A stretch of DNA of 64,000 nt from a virus. A program made the translations under genes and the position numbers. The notes under the pieces are model-generated. The model was not told the origin of the DNA, searched no databases, and worked only from the letters and a program-made list of their open reading frames with translations. Of this stretch, positions 43,519-52,673 are shown one piece after another; the first letter of the stretch is position 1; the number at the start of each line of letters is the position of its first letter. Location: the IMG/VR virus record IMGVR_UViG_3300030329_003698, positions 8,517-72,516 of that record. One strand, given 5' to 3'.

Positions 43519-45005
43519 CGACTTATCAAATCGCCAAAGGCATGCATTACATCAACGGTGAGTTTGTAGAAGGAAACGAAGAAAGTTTATTCGACAGTAT
43601 TAACCCAGCAACAGGGAGAATCATTGGGTCTTTTCCCCAAGCTACATCAGCAGAGATTTCTTCAGCGTACAACGCTGCCAAGTCCGCTTTTCCAGAGTGG
43701 AGAAACTTAAGTAGATTTCAACGCGGCGATTATTTTCTCAGGGTGGCAGAACTTCTAGAAAACAACAAGGAAGATATCGCCGCTATTATTAGCCAAGAAA
43801 CAGGAAAAGTTTTCAACGAGTCTATTGCAGAGGTCAACGAGGCTTTGCACATGGCTCAATACGCTTTTAGCACAGGAAGAATGCCTTATGGAGAAGCAAT
43901 CGCGTCTGAGCTACCTGAAAAAGACGCTTTTATGCTCAGGAAGCCCAAGGGTGTTGTTGCTATTGTTGCTCCTTTTAACTTTCCTTTCGCTATTGGAGGC
44001 TTCTGGTGTGCTGCACCGGCTCTTGTCGAAGGTAATACTGTCGTTCTAAAGCCCAGCGAAGACGTTGCGTGGGTTGGGCAAATTATTGCGGAGCTATACA
44101 AAGAGGCTGGTTTTCCTCCGGGTGTGTTTAACATGGTTCACGGAGATGGAGAGGTTGGCGATAAATTGATCCATGAAGATGTAGACCACATTTGCTTTAC
44201 CGGAAGCGCCGATGTAGGAATGCATGTTCGTAAAGTGTGTGCTGAAAGCTGGCACAAAACTTGTTCTTGTGAAATGGGAAGTAAATCAGCAGTAATTATC
44301 CATGAAGACGCTAATTATGACCTCGCAATGGCAGCATGCCTTGCCAGCGCTTTCAAACTATCTGGTCAACGTTGCGTGTCTGCTGGCCGGATGATTGTCC
44401 ACCGATCTCTATACGACAGATTCGCAAAAGATTTTGCTTCTCTTGCTGCTAACGCCGTAACAGGAGATCCGTTTGACGACAACACATTTTATGGAAGTCT
44501 AATTAATGAACCCCAACTCCAAAGGGTTGAAGGGTTTAACAAAATGGTAGAAGAAGATCCAGAAGCAGAAGTGCTGTTGATGGGAGAACGCTTGGAGGGC
44601 GACGGTTTATTCTTGACGCCCACTGTCTACAAGACTGAGTGGAGAGATGTCCCTTATCTCAAGCAGGAGGTATTTGGACCTCATGTCTCTATTATTCCTT
44701 ACGACACAGTAGATGATGCTATTCGCATTTACAATGATACGGACTATGGACTTTCACTAGGAGTAGTAACGGAGAACTTTAAAATTGCCAGACGTATCCG
44801 TAATGAATGTGATTTTGGTCTTGGTTATTGGAACGGCGGGAGCATTGCTGCTGAGAGCCATCTGGGATTCGGAGGAGTGAAGAAGTCTGGAAACGGACAA
44901 CCTAGCGCAGCCCGAACCTTCAGATCTGTTACCCACGAAGTAGCTTGGACTGTAAACCATGGTGATTCATTAAACTTCCCACAAGGCATGAACACCGGTA
45001 GCTGA
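43515..45005 (+). CDS. Aldehyde dehydrogenase (aminoadipate-semialdehyde type candidate)
   Basis: 496 residues, full length. APFNFPFAIGGFW and VVLKPSEDVAW (NAD site), CFTGSADVG, the catalytic Glu region CEMGSKSAVI, the catalytic Cys in SGQRCVSAGR, and EVFGPHVSI are present. With lysine 6-aminotransferase at 45784, oxidation of aminoadipate semialdehyde to 2-aminoadipate is the natural reading. Sequence alone does not fix the substrate. Confidence 0.9.
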   Translation: MTTYQIAKGMHYINGEFVEGNEESLFDSINPATGRIIGSFPQATSAEISSAYNAAKSAFPEWRNLSRFQRGDYFLRVAELLENNKEDIAAIISQETGKVFNESIAEVNEALHMAQYAFSTGRMPYGEAIASELPEKDAFMLRKPKGVVAIVAPFNFPFAIGGFWCAAPALVEGNTVVLKPSEDVAWVGQIIAELYKEAGFPPGVFNMVHGDGEVGDKLIHEDVDHICFTGSADVGMHVRKVCAESWHKTCSCEMGSKSAVIIHEDANYDLAMAACLASAFKLSGQRCVSAGRMIVHRSLYDRFAKDFASLAANAVTGDPFDDNTFYGSLINEPQLQRVEGFNKMVEEDPEAEVLLMGERLEGDGLFLTPTVYKTEWRDVPYLKQEVFGPHVSIIPYDTVDDAIRIYNDTDYGLSLGVVTENFKIARRIRNECDFGLGYWNGGSIAAESHLGFGGVKKSGNGQPSAARTFRSVTHEVAWTVNHGDSLNFPQGMNTGS

Positions 45006-45805
45006 TGACTGAAATACTAGTATGTAAGCCAACATATTTTGGTATAGAATATGAAATAAACCCTTGGATGAGCATGAATAAAGATGCTGATCCAGAGTTT
45101 GCGATGTTTCAATGGGATCGTATGTGCGACCGTCTCAAAAAGGCGGGTGCTAGGATTAGGTACATCGAACCGCAGCGTGGTTTACCAGACATGGTATTCA
45201 CAGCTAATGCTGGCTTAGTTTACAAAAACACTGTAATTCTATCAAACTTTAGACACCAAGAACGACGAGAAGAAAAAAAACTCTTTAAAGAATGGTTCTT
45301 GCGAAATGGGTACAGGGTTGTCGAACTTCCAGAAAGCGTATGTTTTGAGGGAGAAGGAGACGCTCTTTTTTTTAAGGGTGTGCTGTTTATGGGTTCTGGC
45401 TTCAGAACTGACCCAGACGCACATTCGATAATAGGCCGAGCGCTTGATATAGATGTTGTTAGCTGTGAATTAGTTGACCCAAGGTTCTATCACCTAGACA
45501 CCTGTTTTCTTCCTTTAAAAGATAGAATTGTTTATTACAGAGATGCGTTTTCTAAGTTCAGTCAACATATAATGATACAAAAGCTGATAGAGATTGGTTA
45601 CAATAGTGGGACTTTGGATGTCTTAAACGTACACGAGGACCAAGCTAAAGAGTTTATTTGTAACAGCATTGAGATAGACGAAACTGTTGTAACTCCTACA
45701 GATATGTTTTCTCTATCATTTTCTGGTAAAAAGACGCTGGTTAGCAATATGTCAGAATTTATGAAATCTGGAGGAGCCGTAAAATGTCTAACTCTCAGAC
45801 TATAG
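45005..45805 (+). CDS. Arginine dihydrolase/DDAH-like guanidine hydrolase
   Basis: 266 residues. The N-terminus CKPTYFGIEYEINPWM and LPDMVFTANAGLV are family features of the amidinotransferase/DDAH superfamily, closest by eye to the N-terminal domain of cyanobacterial AgrE/ArgZ. FEGEGDAL, FYHLDTCF (His) and the terminal GGAVKCLTL (Cys) give the Cys-His-acid site. It would hydrolyse arginine or citrulline-like guanidines. Stop overlaps the aminotransferase start. Confidence 0.8.
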   Translation: MTEILVCKPTYFGIEYEINPWMSMNKDADPEFAMFQWDRMCDRLKKAGARIRYIEPQRGLPDMVFTANAGLVYKNTVILSNFRHQERREEKKLFKEWFLRNGYRVVELPESVCFEGEGDALFFKGVLFMGSGFRTDPDAHSIIGRALDIDVVSCELVDPRFYHLDTCFLPLKDRIVYYRDAFSKFSQHIMIQKLIEIGYNSGTLDVLNVHEDQAKEFICNSIEIDETVVTPTDMFSLSFSGKKTLVSNMSEFMKSGGAVKCLTLRL

Positions 45806-46992
45806 ACACTTTACAAAAATACATCCTTGTTGACGGATTTCATATTGTAGTAGACACAAGGAGGAGTGTCGGTAGCTGGATTGTCGATGTAGACATGGGC
45901 AATAGATATTTGGACTGCTACTCTCAATTTGCCAGCCAAGCACTGGGCTGGAAAGACCCAGCTATGATATCCGCACAAAGGGAGATGGGTCGGGTTGGCA
46001 TGACAAAGATTGCCAACAGTGATATGTACTCAGAAGAATACGCAAGGTTTGTTGAAAGTTTTGCGTCCATCACTCCTGATTTTGAACATTACTTTTTTAT
46101 TGACGGTGGAGCTTTAGCAGTAGAGAACGCGCTAAAAGCCGCGTTTGATTGGAAGGCTCAAAAACTGGGGTACAGCCACACTGTTGATATCAACAATCTA
46201 GACATCTTCCATCTCAAGAATGCATTTCACGGGCGAACAGGATACACCCTTTCTCTCACCAATACAACCCCCGAAAAGACCGCGCTTTTTCCCAAGTTTA
46301 GATGGACTACCGTAGAGCCTGATTGGGAAGATATTGAACGCCGTATGCATAAAGAGGTTGCTGCCATCATCGTGGAACCGATCCAAGGTGAAGGTGGAGA
46401 CAACCATTTTCCTACAGAGTTTTTCCAGAACCTTAGACGCATAGCAAACGAACACGATTGCCTTCTTATATTTGATGAAGTGCAAACAGGTATGGGGCTG
46501 ACCGGAAAGATGTGGGCTTATGAACATTTCGATGTTGTCCCAGACATGATGTGCTTCGGCAAGAAAACTCAAGTGTGTGGAGTCTGTTCCACAAACAGGA
46601 TAGACGAGGTAGAGAGCAATGTCTTCAGTACTTCCGGTCGTGTTAATTCTACTTGGGGTGGCAATATTGTGGATATGGTTAGATCTAGATACATAATAGA
46701 TGCTATTCAACAACGAGATTTAGTAGAAAACGCATCGAAAGTTGGCCAAGATCTTCTTAGGCAGTTGAGAAAACTTCCAGTAATAGACAATGTTCGTGGT
46801 AGAGGTCTTATGATTGCGTTTGACTTGCCGGATGAGCAAACGCGAGACGGGATGATGTCACTTCTACAAGAGAACATGCTTGCTCTTAAGTCTGGCAATC
46901 GTTCAATTAGACTAAGACCACCGCTGACATTTTCTTTTGAGGATGCGGAGTCGGCAAAGAACTTCATCTATGAGGCCATTACAAAACTATGA
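45784..46992 (+). CDS. lat: L-lysine 6-aminotransferase
   Basis: 402 residues, PLP class III aminotransferase. The LAT-specific segments VDGFHIVVD, FFIDGGALAVENALKAAFDWK, FHGRTGYTLSLTN and the PLP lysine in FGKKTQVCG (Lys ~260) are intact, as is the PLP-holding Asp in IFDEVQTG. It moves the epsilon-amino group of lysine to 2-oxoglutarate giving aminoadipate semialdehyde and glutamate. It neighbours an aldehyde dehydrogenase and a saccharopine-dehydrogenase-like gene. Confidence 0.9.
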   Translation: MSNSQTIDTLQKYILVDGFHIVVDTRRSVGSWIVDVDMGNRYLDCYSQFASQALGWKDPAMISAQREMGRVGMTKIANSDMYSEEYARFVESFASITPDFEHYFFIDGGALAVENALKAAFDWKAQKLGYSHTVDINNLDIFHLKNAFHGRTGYTLSLTNTTPEKTALFPKFRWTTVEPDWEDIERRMHKEVAAIIVEPIQGEGGDNHFPTEFFQNLRRIANEHDCLLIFDEVQTGMGLTGKMWAYEHFDVVPDMMCFGKKTQVCGVCSTNRIDEVESNVFSTSGRVNSTWGGNIVDMVRSRYIIDAIQQRDLVENASKVGQDLLRQLRKLPVIDNVRGRGLMIAFDLPDEQTRDGMMSLLQENMLALKSGNRSIRLRPPLTFSFEDAESAKNFIYEAITKL

Positions 46993-47828
46993 AAATAAGA
47001 AACGTAGGAATAGTAGGGCAGGGCTTTGTTGGGACGGCTTTAAGAGAAGTGTTCTCGTGTTACAACAAAGTGTATACTTATGATAAAGCTCATAAAGATC
47101 TCTCCACGCATAAAGGAATATCCGATCTATCATACTCTTGTGATGTGATTTTTGTTTGCGTTCCAACGCCAATGAAGCCAGACGGATCATGCGACACATC
47201 AATTGTTGAGACGGTTTGTTTAGATGCTTGCAAAACCGGAAGACAAAATATCATTGTCATCAAGTCTACGGTTCCTCCGGGGACCACCAAAAAAATCAAC
47301 GAAAAATGCATTGATTCCCAAGTAGTCTTTAACCCTGAGTTTCTTCTGGAAAGAAACGCCACTGAAGACTTTCGTAATACCAGTCGTGTTATTCTAGGTG
47401 GGCCAAGGCCAGCTACGACTAGACTAAGATCATTCTACGCAAACGTTTTCCCCAAAGCCTCCATTGTAAAGACAGACTCAACTATAGCGGAGTACGTGAA
47501 ATATCTCACCAATTGCTTCTTATCTGTGAAGGTTTCCCTAGCCAACGAAATCTCGTCGATGTGCAAGGAGGACGGGGTTGACTACGACAAGGTGATCGAA
47601 TATGCTATACACGACAACAGATTGGGGGATTCTCACTGGTCGGTTCCCGGCCCGGACGGCAATCTGGGATTTGGAGGGAGTTGTTTTCCAAAAGATCTCA
47701 ACGCTTTAATACAACACGCAATAAATGCTGGCGTACCTCCAAACACTATGATCGGCGCTTGGAATACCAATCTAACAGTAAGACCACAAAAAGACTGGGA
47801 ACAGCTTAAAGGAAGGGCTGTACAATGA
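46989..47828 (+). CDS. Short UDP-glucose/GDP-mannose dehydrogenase-like protein
   Basis: 279 residues. Rossmann GIVGQGFVGTAL, VCVPTPMKPDGSCD, KSTVPPGTT, NPEFLLERNA and the active-site Cys in GFGGSCFPKD are present, so the NAD-binding and central domains are complete. The C-terminal UDP-binding domain of ordinary enzymes (~400-450 residues) is missing. It could act on another sugar or need a partner. It seems out of place in an amino-acid cassette. Confidence 0.8.
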   Translation: MKIRNVGIVGQGFVGTALREVFSCYNKVYTYDKAHKDLSTHKGISDLSYSCDVIFVCVPTPMKPDGSCDTSIVETVCLDACKTGRQNIIVIKSTVPPGTTKKINEKCIDSQVVFNPEFLLERNATEDFRNTSRVILGGPRPATTRLRSFYANVFPKASIVKTDSTIAEYVKYLTNCFLSVKVSLANEISSMCKEDGVDYDKVIEYAIHDNRLGDSHWSVPGPDGNLGFGGSCFPKDLNALIQHAINAGVPPNTMIGAWNTNLTVRPQKDWEQLKGRAVQ

Positions 47829-48895
47829 GAGCAGCTATAATTGGCGTGGGAAACATGGGTCAAGCTGTAGCTTGGTCTATGGATGAACTTGGCTTTGATT
47901 TAACGCTTGTTGACTCTTCGGAAAAAGCTCTCGAAGAGTGTAACCAGCTTTTACAAAAACCCGCTAACCTACAACATAGTTATACTCTAGGGCTTGGCAA
48001 TCCAGACGTAGTTATATCTTGTCTTCCGTACAGCGAAAACACTTTACTAGCACAGTACTGCATCAAAAACAGACTAAGGTATTGTGATCTTGGCGGAAAC
48101 GTAAAAATCAGCGAAGACATCAACGAATTCGCCAGTAGATCCGCTAAAGCCCCAATTATGACTGACCTCGGCCTTGCTCCGGGTTTTGTTAACATTGTTC
48201 TTGAAGAGTTTTTCAGACAGGCGTCGGAAGCGGAAGACCAACTGAAGACTCCAGAAAATGTCAATGTTATGGTTGGTGGTATCCCTCAAAGCCGAGTACC
48301 ATCAGATTATTTTAATTATAACTGCACTTGGTCTGTGGACGGCTTGATCAACGAATATACGGAAGACTGCATCCTTGTTCAGAACGGGGTAAAGATTGTA
48401 TCTCCACCACTCCTTGGTTTAGTAAAACTAATGACAAAAAATCTTGGAGAACTAGAAGCCTTTTACACAAGCGGTGGGTCTGCCCATAGCGTAAATAGAA
48501 TGATAGAGCTTGGGGTTTCTAATTTTTCATACAGGACATTACGCTGGCCGGGACACCACTGGACCATAAATCTACTGATCAATAAATGCGATCTAAATAA
48601 AGATCAGCTTAAGCACATATTTACAAAAAACTGTAGCACACCAACAAATGATGACTGTGTTGCTATTTATATGAGTGTGGATGACAAGATTCAAGAGATG
48701 GTCATATATCCACAAAGAGGGTTTACAGCCATGCAAGTTGGCACTGGATACTCAGCCGCAGTAGTAGCCTCTCTACTTGCGAGGGGAGACTTCGACGACA
48801 AGAAGACTGTAAAATATGAAGACATAAATTTTGAAACTTTTACTGAAGTTCTAGACAAACTTGTAAGCACAGAGAACGATAATGAATTACAATGA
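47825..48895 (+). CDS. Saccharopine dehydrogenase-like protein
   Basis: 356 residues. NAD site IIGVGNMGQAVAW; VVISCLPYSEN; YCDLGGN and TDLGLAPGFVN are typical of saccharopine/lysine 6-dehydrogenase-type enzymes. It would oxidise or reduce a lysine-derived secondary amine near the lysine 6-aminotransferase. It overlaps the exonuclease start by 14 bases, tying the cassette to the replisome genes. Confidence 0.85.
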   Translation: MRAAIIGVGNMGQAVAWSMDELGFDLTLVDSSEKALEECNQLLQKPANLQHSYTLGLGNPDVVISCLPYSENTLLAQYCIKNRLRYCDLGGNVKISEDINEFASRSAKAPIMTDLGLAPGFVNIVLEEFFRQASEAEDQLKTPENVNVMVGGIPQSRVPSDYFNYNCTWSVDGLINEYTEDCILVQNGVKIVSPPLLGLVKLMTKNLGELEAFYTSGGSAHSVNRMIELGVSNFSYRTLRWPGHHWTINLLINKCDLNKDQLKHIFTKNCSTPTNDDCVAIYMSVDDKIQEMVIYPQRGFTAMQVGTGYSAAVVASLLARGDFDDKKTVKYEDINFETFTEVLDKLVSTENDNELQ

Positions 48896-49562
48896 TATTT
48901 GCGTTTTCGATTTTGAGACCGGGAGTAGAAACCCACACACAACACAGCCAATACAAGTGGCTGCTGTAATGATTCATGGCAGAAAACTGACCATACAACC
49001 AGACGGATATTTCGAATCTCTTATAAAACCAATGGGAGATGAAAAAGCTGTGGCCGCTGGTGTGGACCCGCTAGAAGACGAGGCTCTTCAAATAAACGGC
49101 AAGACCAGAGCAGAGCTTTCAAAAGCTCCACACGCCAAAACTGTGTGGGAAAGATTTGCAAACTTTGTAAACAAGTTTAACTACAAAGGGGGTTCTTGGA
49201 CCGCCCCCATAGCCGCTGGTCACAATATAGACAATTTCGATATGATTATTGCCGAAAGACTATGCAAATCATACGGACCAATAGATAAGAAGAGGAATGT
49301 TCAGGCCGTCTTTCATCCAATCCATAGGCTAGACTTGATGAGAGAGGTTTGGATGTGGACAGAAAATAACAAAGACATCAGAAGTATAAGCATGGACTCT
49401 ATTAGAGACTGGCTTGGTATGTCTAAAGAAAATGCCCACGACGCCCTACAAGATGTAAAAGACACCGCCGCTGTATTGATTAAGTTTATGAAACTTTATC
49501 GTCATTACGCACCCAAGGTTAAGTTTGAAAAGGCTTTTGCCAATGACGGATTACCGGTTTGA
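48882..49562 (+). CDS. DnaQ-like 3'-5' exonuclease (proofreading)
   Basis: 226 residues, DEDDh type: VFDFETGS, AAGHNIDNFD, HRLDLMRE and HDALQDVKDT supply the acidic residues and His. It lies directly before the polymerase C-half, which it overlaps by 20 bases, so it is the likely epsilon-type proofreading subunit. Confidence 0.88.
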   Translation: MNYNDICVFDFETGSRNPHTTQPIQVAAVMIHGRKLTIQPDGYFESLIKPMGDEKAVAAGVDPLEDEALQINGKTRAELSKAPHAKTVWERFANFVNKFNYKGGSWTAPIAAGHNIDNFDMIIAERLCKSYGPIDKKRNVQAVFHPIHRLDLMREVWMWTENNKDIRSISMDSIRDWLGMSKENAHDALQDVKDTAAVLIKFMKLYRHYAPKVKFEKAFANDGLPV

Positions 49563-51216
49563 TTGCGGTTGTAGCTTCTCTGTTAAAGATCCGAAGCACC
49601 CTATTACTCTATCCCAAACGGGTTTGCCATCTGTAGACTTTAAAATAAGAGAGTCTCCATATGATTGTAGAATGACTTGGGACTTAATCAAGGAAGGGAA
49701 AACAAAAGGTGTATTTCAACTTGAAAGTAATTTAGGAAAATCTTGGGCAAAAAGGATTCGCCCAAACAACATCGAAGAATTAGCCGCTCTAACGGCCTTG
49801 ATCAGACCCGGATGCCTCAAGGCAATCATTGACGGCAAGTCGATGACTCAGAGGTACGTCGACAGAAAGAATGGCACAGAGGAGTTAACGTACTTACACG
49901 ACTCCCTAGAGCCAATATTGGAGTCCACGCAAGGGGTTCTGGTATACCAAGAGCAGAGCATGCAGATAGCGCAAGTTATCGCGGGTTTTGATCTTCAACA
50001 AGCCGACTCTTTAAGAAAGGCTATTGGTAAGAAAAACGCCAGCTTGATGTCAGAGGTAAAGGATTCTTTTTTAGACGGGGCCGACAGCAAAGGACTCGTT
50101 ACTAGAGAAATTGCGGAAGAAATTTTTGGGTGGATTGAGAAATCCAACAGGTACGCTTTCAATAAAAGCCACGCCGTTTCTTATGCCATTTGTGGATACT
50201 GGTCAGCTTACGCTAAAGCTCATTTCCCAATTAATTTCTACTGTAACTACCTCTATTTTGCTGACGGAAAACAAGATACACAATCCGAGATCAGAGAGGT
50301 TGTGAGTGACGCTAGAATTCACGGCGTTGAGATAGCCGCACCCTCCATAGTCAATATGAACCACAAATTTAATATAAACAATAGGATTATACACTTTGGG
50401 TTTAATGACATTAAGTCTGTCGGGGCAAAGCAGGTTGAAAAGCTGGTCTCTACAATTTCTGAGATCGAAGAATTTCTAGAAAAGCCTGTTGTGGATTGGT
50501 CTTGGTATCAATTCCTGATAAATGCCTCTCACAAGATTAATAGTAAAGTTTGCAACGCCCTAGCGTCTGTTGGGGCGTTTTCTTGTTTTGGTATCTCCCG
50601 AAACAGAATGATCTACGAGATTGATGTTTGGTCCAAGCTAACGGACAAAGAAAGAGCTTGGATAATAGAACGGCAAAAGAGTTGGGACGAGATAATACCA
50701 GCTTTGACAGAACTGTCTCCTACCAAAAAAATGGGTGGCGGAACGTTTAATGGTACAAGAAGCGAGATTGTCAGAAGTCTTGTTTTGATGCTGGAAGACC
50801 CGCCATACTCTCTTGACGATTCTCCAAGCTGGTCTTCTAGGGTTGAAAAAGAATATCTCGGAATACCCATTAGTTATTCTGAAGTTGATTCCTGTGACAC
50901 CAGTGCGGCCACCGCCACTTGCAAAGAGTTTTTCGATGGAATCAAAGGTGATGTCACCTTGGCTGTCCAGATTATAGACCTGAAAGAATATAAATTAAAA
51001 AAGGGTCAAAATAAGGGCAGGAATATGGCTTTTCTTACGGTTGAAGATGGTACAGGATCTATTGATAATGTGACAGTCTTTTGTGATGATTGGGAAAAAC
51101 ACAACACAACTTTATACGAAGGAAACACCGTTTTGTTGTACGGAGGTCGCTCAGACAGATCGCAAGCCAACAGAGGAAACGACGGTTTTGTTGTCAAAAA
51201 AGTTGTGCAAATCTGA
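49543..51216 (+). CDS. dnaE-C: DNA polymerase III alpha, C-terminal half
   Basis: 557 residues from the ATG at 49543 (AAAGG upstream; a TTG at 49525 is less likely). After a short CGCSF-containing lead it resumes the DnaE chain at TWDLIKEGKTKGVFQLES, then ALTALIRPG, VYQEQSMQIAQVIAGF, ADSLRKAIGKK and NRYAFNKSHAVSYA (fingers). The tail has an HhH-like segment and an OB fold (VTLAVQIIDLKEY). It has none of the catalytic aspartates, which are on the N-half. Both halves sum to ~1195 residues, the length of one complete alpha subunit. Confidence 0.93.
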   Translation: MTDYRFDCGCSFSVKDPKHPITLSQTGLPSVDFKIRESPYDCRMTWDLIKEGKTKGVFQLESNLGKSWAKRIRPNNIEELAALTALIRPGCLKAIIDGKSMTQRYVDRKNGTEELTYLHDSLEPILESTQGVLVYQEQSMQIAQVIAGFDLQQADSLRKAIGKKNASLMSEVKDSFLDGADSKGLVTREIAEEIFGWIEKSNRYAFNKSHAVSYAICGYWSAYAKAHFPINFYCNYLYFADGKQDTQSEIREVVSDARIHGVEIAAPSIVNMNHKFNINNRIIHFGFNDIKSVGAKQVEKLVSTISEIEEFLEKPVVDWSWYQFLINASHKINSKVCNALASVGAFSCFGISRNRMIYEIDVWSKLTDKERAWIIERQKSWDEIIPALTELSPTKKMGGGTFNGTRSEIVRSLVLMLEDPPYSLDDSPSWSSRVEKEYLGIPISYSEVDSCDTSAATATCKEFFDGIKGDVTLAVQIIDLKEYKLKKGQNKGRNMAFLTVEDGTGSIDNVTVFCDDWEKHNTTLYEGNTVLLYGGRSDRSQANRGNDGFVVKKVVQI

Positions 51217-51243
51217 ACAACAGATGGTACTTTAGATAGGCGA

Positions 51244-51768
51244 ATGGAAGAGAGAATCATAAAATTTCTGAAAGACCACCACTACATGGTCAAGGTCTTT
51301 CACGCCGAGGAAAACGGTTGTAGCGCATATTTTCCATCTAGATACGTAATTGATCCAGATGTGAACGAAAATATTTGTGTATACACTTTACAAAACGACG
51401 ACACAAGACCGGGAATACATTACTATTCAACAGAACTAAACTATACAAGTTTTGTAGAGTGTCCTATATATGCGGCCCGAATAGTAATATTCCAAGACAT
51501 TTTAATGAAGACTGAGAGACTCGGATTATCAACCAAGTTCATTAGCTACTTTGACGAAAACGACAACGAGCTAGAGGACGCAACGTTTGTTGATCTAATT
51601 GCACCCCCAGAAGACCCAAAAGAAGTAAAGTTAGAGGAAAAGTTGGCAGAAATATTCTATGAAGCATATCCAACTTTTTCAAAAGAATTTCAAGAACTAG
51701 CAGAACAGTATGGTGTAGCTAAAGGCTACGAACTAATTAACCTAGCTTTCGTTATGGAAGGACTCTAA
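51244..51768 (+). CDS. Unknown protein
   Basis: 174 residues. Begins MEERIIKFLKDHHYMVKVFH, with acidic C-terminal half. Lies between polymerase and SSB genes, so a replication role is plausible. Not recognised. Confidence 0.6.
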   Translation: MEERIIKFLKDHHYMVKVFHAEENGCSAYFPSRYVIDPDVNENICVYTLQNDDTRPGIHYYSTELNYTSFVECPIYAARIVIFQDILMKTERLGLSTKFISYFDENDNELEDATFVDLIAPPEDPKEVKLEEKLAEIFYEAYPTFSKEFQELAEQYGVAKGYELINLAFVMEGL

Positions 51769-51772
51769 TCTG

Positions 51773-52171
51773 ATGTCGATGAACAATTGCAATTTTATTG
51801 GTCGTCTTGTTGCCGATCCCGAACTAAACGACGTTAATGACACAAGCGTCGTGAGGTTTACTCTGGCTATCAACGAATACCGAAAGTCCAGAGACGGCGA
51901 AAAGAACAAGAACGTCAGTTATCTAGATTTTGAAGCTTGGGACACAGGAGCGACCACAATTGGCAAGCATTGTCGCAAGGGCGATGAAATTGCTGTATTG
52001 GCTTCTGCTCGTCAGGACAAGTGGACTGACAAGGAGGGCAACCGTCGCTCAAAGGTCAAGTTTAGAGTGAACAAGTTCAAGTTGTTTAATTATAACAATA
52101 ACAATAACAACGACAGGCAAAAGGAAGAGACTCAAAAAGTAGCTGTTGCGGAGAGCGATGCCCCGTTCTAA
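51773..52171 (+). CDS. ssb: Single-stranded DNA-binding protein
   Basis: 132 residues. The OB fold begins NNCNFIGRLVADPEL, with VVRFTLAINEYRKS and VSYLDFEAWDTGA as in bacterial SSB. A polar asparagine-rich linker leads to the C-terminal AESDAPF, the partner-docking tip (compare DDIPF). It coats ssDNA at the fork. Overlaps the sigma factor by 14 bases. Confidence 0.92.
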   Translation: MSMNNCNFIGRLVADPELNDVNDTSVVRFTLAINEYRKSRDGEKNKNVSYLDFEAWDTGATTIGKHCRKGDEIAVLASARQDKWTDKEGNRRSKVKFRVNKFKLFNYNNNNNNDRQKEETQKVAVAESDAPF

Positions 52172-52673
52172 GAATTCAAATAAAGACTCTAAAGAGACAA
52201 AAGAGCTTGAGGAACAGCTAGTCCATACTCATTATGGATTGGTTGTTTCTCAGGCTCTTCGTTTTTCTAACAACAGGAGTTATATAGAAGATTACATACA
52301 GGTGGGATTGATAGGTCTGTTAAAGGCTATCAGAAATTACGATTCAGAAAAAAGTAAATTTTCAACCTTCGCTACCGTTTGCATAAGAAACGAAATATTT
52401 AGATATACAAGAAAAAATAAGCCAAAGACAATCCCTGTAGACGCAAAAATCAAAAATGTTATAAACAGGACCGACGACTGGTACGTTCCTGTAGAGGGAA
52501 TATGGGAGTACATCCCAGACAGCTTGACTGAAAAAGAAAGGCTGGTGTTGCAAATGAAGTTTGAAAACTACACACATAAAGAAATAGCAGATACAATATG
52601 TTGCTCAAAAGGAAGAGTAAAAAACATCCTTAAAAAAATCATATCCTTATTGCAAAGAGCCAATGGCGAATAG
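52158..52673 (+). CDS. Second phage sigma factor
   Basis: 171 residues from the ATG at 52158. Region 2: VVSQALRFSNNRSYIEDYIQ, VGLIGLLKAIRNYD and FSTFATVCIRNEIFRYTRKN. Region 4: LTEKERLVLQMKF and HKEIADTICCSKGRVKNIL. It looks like a sporulation/SigF-like short sigma. It is unlike the factor at 14465, so the phage may run two late regulons. Confidence 0.85.
   Translation: MPRSKNSNKDSKETKELEEQLVHTHYGLVVSQALRFSNNRSYIEDYIQVGLIGLLKAIRNYDSEKSKFSTFATVCIRNEIFRYTRKNKPKTIPVDAKIKNVINRTDDWYVPVEGIWEYIPDSLTEKERLVLQMKFENYTHKEIADTICCSKGRVKNILKKIISLLQRANGE

Noticed and set aside
46198-46713. 171-codon minus-strand frame over the lysine aminotransferase
   Set aside because: Shadow of a well-supported gene; no domain recognised.
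42700-49600. Split intein joining the two DnaE halves
   Set aside because: No intein N- or C-motifs at the ends of either half, and the break is not at the cyanobacterial DnaE intein site, which is intact as YAFNKSH inside the C-half.
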